Source: Cerioporus squamosus
Lineage: Eukaryota > Basidiomycota > Agaricomycetes > Polyporales > Polyporaceae
DNA: 64,000 bases
Assembly: GCA_022592435.1 (NCBI GenBank)
Contig: JABYQS010000045.1
Span: 62,001 to 126,000 of the forward strand
Direction of reading: 5' to 3'
Shown piece after piece: positions 57,901-64,000 of this stretch; the first letter of the stretch is position 1, and every line of letters begins with the position of its first letter. A program made the position numbers and the translations under genes. A model generated the notes under the pieces. That model made no database searches, was not told the DNA's origin, and saw nothing but the letters and a program-made list of their open reading frames with translations.

Positions 57901-59835
57901 GAGCATAAGGAGTAGGGATTTTGGCCGGTGGCAGCGGGTTGGTCGATGGAGGTCTCCCCGTAGGAGGCTGGGACGGAACAGGATAGTTAACGTTGTACTG
58001 GGTTTGCGGGAGTCTCGAATGCGCTGTCGAGGACAGATGTGGATGGAGGGCATTCGCCTGAGGTACTAAGGCTGCATTCCTGTCGGACACAGGCACGGAC
58101 GGTACTTGTGCTGGTGACACCTGCGTTTGCGTGCTGGCTGCAGGCGTGGTCATCGATGGCGGTTGTGGCTGAGCTGGCTGACTTCGAATCTGGGGCTCGG
58201 GTGCCGGTGCAGACGTAGAGGACGGCAGTGGCGGGGCAGGGGGGTGGTCCGTCTGCATCCGGAGTCTGGCGTACACTCTTCCAAACATTTCCCTCACCTC
58301 GGCCACAGGAACATCCTAGAGCAACATCAGTAGCCTGGACGGTCACAGTTCGCAAAAGTGGTCACCTTCAGCCTCTGCGTAAGCGTGTCCACAACCTGCC
58401 GTGCCTTTTCGGTGAGTCTCCCATGGACTTCCCATTCCGCCGCGGTCATCGTTTGCCCGGTTTGCTGTCTCTTGATCATGGCGTATGTTGAGAGCATCAA
58501 CTCCTGGACAGCATTTGGCGGCACATTCTGCAGGAACAGGATTTAACAATCCGTGCACCTCCGAACAGTGTGTGGCACGTACCCTGAAGACCTGATATAG
58601 CACTTCCTCATTCACGAACGGAGCAGCTTTGGGCGTAGCTGACGAACTGGGGCCTTGCTGTGCGGCGTTTGATGATGACTGTGTCGACATGGGTGGTTGC
58701 GCATGCGACGACGTAGCATGATTTCGGTCAGACTGATGCGTAGCTGAAGGGGTACGCATGCGCATGGATAAGTGAATCCTCAATTGAATTCGAGTAACTC
58801 ACAAGATGACGCAGACGGACCCGGTGCCGACTGGGTGGCAGGAGTACCATTGGCACGAGGGGCGTTGGACACTGACGTTGTCGTACGCGACGTGGATGGT
58901 TGTGCATAGGACGAGGTGCCTGGTTTTTGCCCCGAAGTGCTCGCCGTAGGCTGCGGTACCGAGTAGTGGTTTGTGTTCGCCCTCTGTTGAATAGGATATG
59001 ACGTTGGGTAGCCGTACGTTTGCCCGTTAGCGGACCTGGGAGTGTGAATATGCGTTTGCTGCTGAGATGTTCCCGGTGTTGTCGCCGAAGCTGCGGGTGC
59101 GGGGGCACGATAGTGCGATGTAGATGAACCGGCGGTCGCGTACGAGGTACTACTATGTGACGTCTGCGTCGAGTATGCTGCGTGCTGAGGATAGTGAGCG
59201 TACGTTTGCGACGGGCCTCCCCGCCCTCCCTGAGAAGCATGCTGTAGCTGTCCGCAAGGTCAAACAGGGATTCCTAGGATGGATTGGTGCCTACTCACCT
59301 GTGGCGAGTTCTGCGAGGAACTCGTAACCTCCACAATCCTTGCGCTGGTTGGAAGTTCGTTGTAGCTAGACGTGGGCGGTGCCGCAAGATACTGAGCAGC
59401 GATGGTTGACGGGCCCGCCACGGGAGGCGCATAAGGGCTGGACGATATCAACATCCTCACCATCCTGACGCGCACGTGGAGCGACGTACTTCTGTGTGGT
59501 CGTTTCGCTGTTGAGTTGGGCGAGCCTCTGTCTGAGCATACTTGTCAGTCAACCAGACTCACGCGAGGCGGCGGAATTCGGACGTACTGGGCCAGCCTGC
59601 CCTGCTCTGCTATGGCCTCCAACTGCTGCCTCTCCTGCTCTCTCCTATGAGATTCGTACGCCTGAATATTGCTCTGCTCCATTGCCGCGAGCATCTCCTT
59701 CATAGCCTGGATTTGGGCCATATTGCTGTGATACTGCTCGGGCGTGATACCCTGGTAGGGCACCAGCTCGCTAAAGTTGTATGGATTGAGGTTCGGAGGA
59801 TTGCCATTGTTCATATTTAGTAGGAGGTAAACCAA
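54919..59835 (-). CDS. Large C2H2 zinc-finger protein with prion-like N-terminus
   Basis: A multi-exon gene; exon edges in 58.3-59.6 kb are only partly certain. The N-terminus MNNGNPPNLNPYNFSELVPY is followed by a Gln-rich coiled coil (RREQERQQLEAIAEQGRLAQ), then Ser/Thr/Gln/Tyr-rich sequence. Two short helical blocks (VPPNAVQELMLSTYAMIKRQ; VPVAEVREMFGRVYARLRMQ) precede ~600 disordered residues with an NLS-like RRKRRRSTL. Near the C-terminus come three adjacent C2H2 fingers: CQWAGCDAVLNSTQTLQKH (56.2-56.4 kb), CRWHGCLSSRFVDKVGLLKH (~56.1 kb) and CAYEGCDELFDAPDKLLEHH (55.9-56.05 kb). The last exon begins VLENIICFKWQGRRSN and ends GEPRPEER. It is probably a nuclear DNA-binding regulator; I do not recognise an ortholog. 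Start is 59835 or the in-frame Met at 59814. Confidence 0.7.
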
Positions 59836-60074
59836 TGGTCACAGACAGCACGCGGAGATAGAACCCTGAGTCGCGGAGGAGGAGGACGAGAGGGGAGGAG
59901 GCAAGTCCTGGCGCGACCGTGTACTTTGGTTCACAAAGTTGGAGAGCGCCCGAGGCTCTGGTGAAGCTGCTTACTAAGCCAGACGCGTCGCGCTCAGGCG
60001 CCCTGGAGGTCACGCTTGCGAGCGTGTAGGCTCGCGTCTCGGTCCTCCCTCAGCCTGCAACTCTCGACTGCGAC

Positions 60075-61527
60075 ATGCTACCGGCTGCGGACGCCATGCT
60101 GAGCACAGTCCGAAGTTATACGCTTTATCGTGCATATTTTGCACAACGACGCGGCCTAGCGTCCGTGTCCTCGTCGTCTCCGATCAACCCCAACTCCGTC
60201 GGCCCTTTCCAAGTCTTCGACCGCAATGTCAAACGAATGCAGAAGGACCGCGCTGCTGCGCGCGATGGAGGAGAGCGTAGCCGTACCGTGGACTATGTGC
60301 GGAACGAGATAGCAGACGCGCTTGCGGAACGTATGCAGGTGCGAGTGTCCGGTATGCGTTGTTTCCGAGGTATTGATGCGGTACGTGCAGGACATCAAGC
60401 GCAAGTTCAGCAGCGTGTTGGACTTGGGTTCTGGCCCCGGCCACTTTTCGAAGCTGTTGGACCCTGAAGTGACACAGAAGGTGGTCATGCTGGACTCGAG
60501 TGGTGCGTTCATCTCCGCCCCACAGCGTGTACCTTGACATGGACGCGGACGAAACCTACAGAGAAGCTTCTGAATAGAGACCCTGACGACGAGTTCGAGG
60601 GTAGGTCCCCGTCTGTACTGCTGAAGCTTTCGTGACACCTGTTTCACCCAGTTCCGGTGGAGAGAATACACGCAGACGAGGAGAATCTGTTACAGATAAT
60701 ACCTCGTAACTCACAAGAAGCTATTGTTTCATGTCTGAGCCTTCATTGGGTGAACGACCTACCAGGTGGGTACGCAACTCTTGGTTCCGTGTTCCAGTCA
60801 TGACGTTGTGGTTCAGGCGTTCTCGTGCAAATCAAAGAGGCTCTCAAACCCGATGGTGTCTTCCTCGGCGCCCTATTCGGCGGAGATACGCTCTTTGAGC
60901 TGAGGACATCCCTGCAACTGGCAGAGGTCGAGCGTGAAGGCGGCATCTCGCCGCATGTATCTCCCATGACTGGTAAGCCCCTCTGCGCTGGAGCCAAAGC
61001 ACCATGCTAAGGGAGGACTGGTAGACTCAAGAGACATGTCCAACCTCCTGGGTCGCGCCGGCTTCACATTACTCACCGTTGATGTCGATGAGGTCAAGGT
61101 CGCCTATCCATCCATGTGGGAGCTGCTTGAGGATCTGCAAGACATGGGCGAGAGTAATGCAGTCGTTGGACGGTAGGAGCACACTCTTGGATAATAACCC
61201 CGTACTCAACCGATCTCGCAGACGACACTTCATCCACCGAGACACCCTCGCAGCTGCCTCTGCAATTTACAAGGGTACCAGACACTTCCTCTCACCACGA
61301 ATGAACAACCGTTGACCCGCATATATTGTATAGAGCTGCATGGTCATGAAGACGGTTCCGTTCCAGCGACATTCCAGGTCATATACGTGGTACGTTCTGG
61401 TTCGTTGTTGTGGATATCGTCGTTCACTTCGTTCGTGCAGATTGGCTGGAAGCCCGCACCAAACCAGCCAAAACCGTTGGAAAGGGGCTCCGGCGAGACG
61501 AGCCTGAAGGACGTTCTGGAGCATTGA
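60075..61527 (+). CDS. NDUFAF5: NDUFAF5-like mitochondrial complex I assembly factor
   Basis: A class I SAM-fold protein of mitochondria; the human protein hydroxylates an arginine of NDUFS7 during complex I assembly. Exons 60075-60338, 60391-60502, 60562-60600, 60652-60765, 60817-60972, 61016-61172, 61222-61274, 61334-61389, 61441-61527 give 345 aa with no break. A presequence-like start ([20 protein letters not shown]) leads to [19 protein letters not shown]. Motif I is [16 protein letters not shown]. Further family marks are [73 protein letters not shown] and the end LKDVLEH. The start at 60075 is favoured; the Met at 60096 is also possible. The stop lies only 21 nt from the stop of the converging TRM10 gene. 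Confidence 0.95.
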
Positions 61528-61548
61528 TACAGCAACTCAGATCATGGG

Positions 61549-62890
61549 CTATGATTCCTGCAACGTGTCCTCCTCGAGCTCCGCTAGATCAAGCACCCGG
61601 GTGTTTCCCTCATCGTTGTCCTGGCCATCTCCCTCGGCCTCCTCGGCCTCGCCTTCACCGGCCTCGTCAGCGCTCTCTCCGCCTTTCGAACTGGTGGCTC
61701 CACCACCTCTCCGTCTACCCTCCGTGTTGAACTTGCGCTTGGGCATAACAGCATACAGTGCTTGTTCCCAATTGCGCGTCTCCACCCACTTCAAGAGAAT
61801 CTCGAACGTTTGGTTTACCGTGAGGACCTTGCGGGTGCGCATTTCGGCTAGGTACGTCCCAATGGGTAACCGTGCGGAGCGGATGTTGTGTTCTTGGGAC
61901 TTGTTCAGACAGAGATTCTATGTCGTCCGTCAGTACACGTCTGGAGGGAAAAGGAGTGCATTGCTGCTACCGATGGAAGCAGAATTTCACGCATATATAC
62001 ACATAGGAGGAGCAAGAAGTCGCTGAACTCACCTTGTATCGGTTGTGGTCGACGATCCCACCGATAATGTACGTCTCGCCTTCTTTCAACTCTGTCAACT
62101 CTTCCTCCGAGTCGGCGGTCAGGTATACCACCGTCTCCCTGGCTGCTCTACTCGGTTCACGTTTCCGCGGTTGTCTCTTGCGTTCCGCGCCTTCCTCCGC
62201 TTGTACATTGTCCGCTTGCTCTCCCTCCCCAGCCGCAGTTGCTACCTGCTCTTGCGATGGTCCGTCCTCCTTCTTGTCTTCCCATAACCTAGGGTAGTCT
62301 TCCTCCCACCATTCCGCGTTAACCCACCGCTTGTATGCCGCGTTGTTCATCGCGTCCATGCGCGCCATAGTCCTTCCGTTCAGCGACGTGAATAGCAGCG
62401 AGGAGAATGGATAGACAGCTTTCCGGTTCGCGCTGTACGTATACGCCAACTGCGACGTCAGAGACTTGACCTCCTGCCGTCCGCCGCCCATATCGCCATA
62501 AGAAAACTGTGCAAACGAACCAAGCAACTCTCCCCACTCACGTTCTCCGTCATCTTGTCGTCGAACCCAAGGTCAATCACGATCCGCGCGTTGAACGGGG
62601 TGCGCGGGCCCTGCTCCGTCTTCTGCCTCTTCCTGTCCCGCGCGGCCTCCTCCTCGTCCAGCTCTCCAGCGGCCCGCTTCTCGGCGAGAGCGCGTTTCTT
62701 CTCCTTCTTCCGCTCTTTCTCGGCTGCTCGCCGCTCCTTCTTGCGCTCGGCGATGTATGCCGCCTTCGCGAGCTTTTCTGCGCCTTCTTCGACAGAGGCT
62801 GGCCGTCGGCCGCCGCGGGACTGTCCCCACCGGGAGCGGGAGACACAGCGGGCGCTGGGGTAGCAGCAGGCGTCGACGCGTCGTCAGACA
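61549..62890 (-). CDS. TRM10: tRNA (guanine-9-N1)-methyltransferase
   Basis: A SPOUT-fold enzyme that methylates G9 of tRNAs with SAM. Exons 62542-62890, 62033-62474 and 61549-61917 give about 386 aa after one correction. The start is MSDDASTPAATPAPAVSPAP, followed by a basic coiled tract (AERKKERRAAEKERKKEKKR) and the catalytic domain: PFNARIVIDLGFDDKMTEN, EVKSLTSQLAYTYSANRKA, FSSLLFTSLNGR, VYLTADSEEELTELKEGET, YIIGGIVDHNRYK, RSARLPIGTYLAEMRTRKVL and TVNQTFEILLKWVETRNWEQ. It ends with an acidic tail (ADEAGEGEAEEAEGDGQDND). One A is missing from the run at 62775-62778 (four T on the plus strand): LSKKAQK continues out of frame, and five A would give KKLAKAAYIAE. It shares a 278 bp divergent promoter with the thioesterase gene. 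Confidence 0.94.
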
Positions 62891-63168
62891 TGGTGCGGAG
62901 GGTGAAGCAGGGGATTCGAGGAACTGAGACGAGTCGGCCGCTGGTCAAGCTAGCCAGCTTCAAGCTAGAGTGCAAGGCTTGGTTCAAGAGCGTTCTCGAG
63001 AACAGCATGCATGGGCTTTCTGCGGGCCGCTGCACGGATCGATCAAGGGCGCTTAGGACTTGGTACTTAGGTATGCTTCGAACCGTCGTGGTTGCCCTCC
63101 TTGTTATCCTCCTCGCTGCATTAGTCTCTTTCAGATCACAGAAACAAGTCTTGCAAGCCAACTTAACC
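62891..63168. promoter_or_regulatory. Divergent promoter between TRM10 and the thioesterase gene
   Basis: 278 bp between two divergent start codons; it must serve both genes. No clear TATA box identified. Confidence 0.45.
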
Positions 63169-64000
63169 ATGGCTGCTGCGCTGAAGTTCCTGACCGTCGC
63201 CCCGCGCGCAAAGCACACCGCGACCGTCATATTCATTCACGTACGTGTGGCTGACTTGGCCCGGGCTATGATGTAGCTAGCATGTATACTGAACGTTTCG
63301 TAGGGTCTGGGTGATACCGGCGCTGGCTGGCAGCCAGTGGCAGAGATGTTTGCTCGCGACAGCAACCTCCAGCACGTCAAGTGGATCTTGCCTCACGCGT
63401 AAGTACAGGATGGTCGAGGGGGAAGCCGTACTATCCCCCGACCATGCCGTTCGAAGTGTACATTGATTCCAACTCTATCCCCCACGGGAGCTCCTTGCTC
63501 CGGGACTCGTAGTCTCAGAAGAGGAAGGCCGGAGGCCGCGCTCACTGTTGGCGACGATGAGCGCGATGTCCGAAGCGACATGCTCGCGGGCCTCTGCTGG
63601 CACCTATTGGTTTGACCGTTGTAAGGTCTGGAGACGAAGTCTGTACTCCGTGGTACCATGAGCTACCCTGTGAGATTGGTAGATTATCTCTCTGGGGATA
63701 GTGTTGGAAATGTACCACTGTGAACGGTATACCCGACACCTCCGCTACATGCACATTTACCGGCTCATTCCAGACCAATCGCGCCCGTCACCGCGAACAA
63801 TGGATTCCGTATGCCAGCATGGTATGGGGACATCAGCATGCACTTTGTGCGACCGCGATTGACTGCATAGACACTCATCGCACAGGTTCGACGTCTTCGA
63901 GTTCGGGAATATCAACGCCCGCGAGGACGAGGAGGGCATCTTGAAGACCGCGCACTCCCTCAACCAGCTCATCACCGCCGAGGTGGACGCAGGCATACCC
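63169..64000 (+). CDS. Acyl-protein thioesterase / lysophospholipase family hydrolase, 3' end outside window
   Basis: An alpha/beta hydrolase of the APT1 family, which removes palmitate from cysteines of signalling proteins. Exons 63169-63240, 63304-63398, 63774-63821 and 63896 to the edge. It reads MAAALKFLTVAPRAKHTATV, FIHGLGDTGAGWQPVAEMF, LQHVKWILPHAPIAPVTANN, GFRMPAWFDVFEFGN, then EDEEGILKTAHSLNQLI. HGLGDTG is the oxyanion-loop motif, and MPAWFD is characteristic. The catalytic GFSQGG serine lies beyond the window. The second intron (63399-63773, 375 nt) is about seven times longer than its neighbours and contains a GC-rich inverted repeat. The third exon is only 48 nt, placed by the reading frame and the PVTANNG-RMP motif. 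Confidence 0.93.
63410..63445 (+). repeat. Intronic inverted repeat (stem-loop)
   Basis: ATGGTCGAGGGGGA (63410-63423) can pair with TCCCCCGACCAT (63434-63445) across a 10 nt loop, leaving two unpaired purines. It lies near the 5' end of the long thioesterase intron. Confidence 0.55.

Noticed and set aside
1..64000. tRNA, rRNA or CRISPR-like features
   Set aside because: No tRNA B-box with matching acceptor arms, no rRNA-like sequence and no regularly spaced repeats were seen; CRISPR is not expected in a fungal nucleus.

Overview
The window is nuclear DNA from a filamentous basidiomycete, most likely a wood-decay or litter Agaricomycete. Genes are split by many 45-60 nt GT-AG introns. Two F-box proteins have the Agaricomycete-type N-terminus, and the chitin synthase is fused to a myosin motor. 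There is also a basidiomycete-looking WW-like/membrane protein and a Ty3/gypsy chromovirus. Genes lie on both strands with short spacers, there are no operons, and I saw no rRNA or tRNA. The species cannot be fixed from the sequence.

Left part (1-27.2 kb), all host genes: a TMEM135-like membrane protein cut by the window edge (-); a myosin-motor chitin synthase (-); the COPI coat subunit beta-prime, SEC27 (-); an uncharacterised WW-like membrane protein (+); a DUF1963/YwqG-like protein (-) with a decayed last-exon copy beside it; a ten-exon cytochrome P450 (-); a ~4 kb stretch without a recognisable gene; and an F-box/WD40 ubiquitin-ligase receptor (+).

Middle part (27.5-46.1 kb): an ABCC/MRP-type ABC transporter with about 30 exons (-), then an 11.6 kb island of three transposable elements. 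These are a 652 bp TIR element with TA ends, a 553 bp non-autonomous hAT element with a perfect 8 bp target duplication, and a 9,843 bp LTR retrotransposon. The retrotransposon has LTRs differing at 2 of 288 positions, a perfect 5 bp target duplication, gag, pol with a chromodomain, and an extra 273-codon reading frame behind pol with its own TATA box and CT-rich leader. That accessory frame is the most unusual object in the window.

Right part (46.4-64 kb): two F-box genes, a histone-fold/disordered protein (-), a three-finger C2H2 protein (-), NDUFAF5 (+) and TRM10 (-) converging with 21 nt between stops, and an acyl-protein thioesterase (+) cut by the right edge.

A recurring feature is single-base reading-frame breaks inside well-conserved genes, including the normally essential SEC27. 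Several fall in short homopolymers. I read most of them as indel errors in the assembly rather than real mutations, and mark each one.
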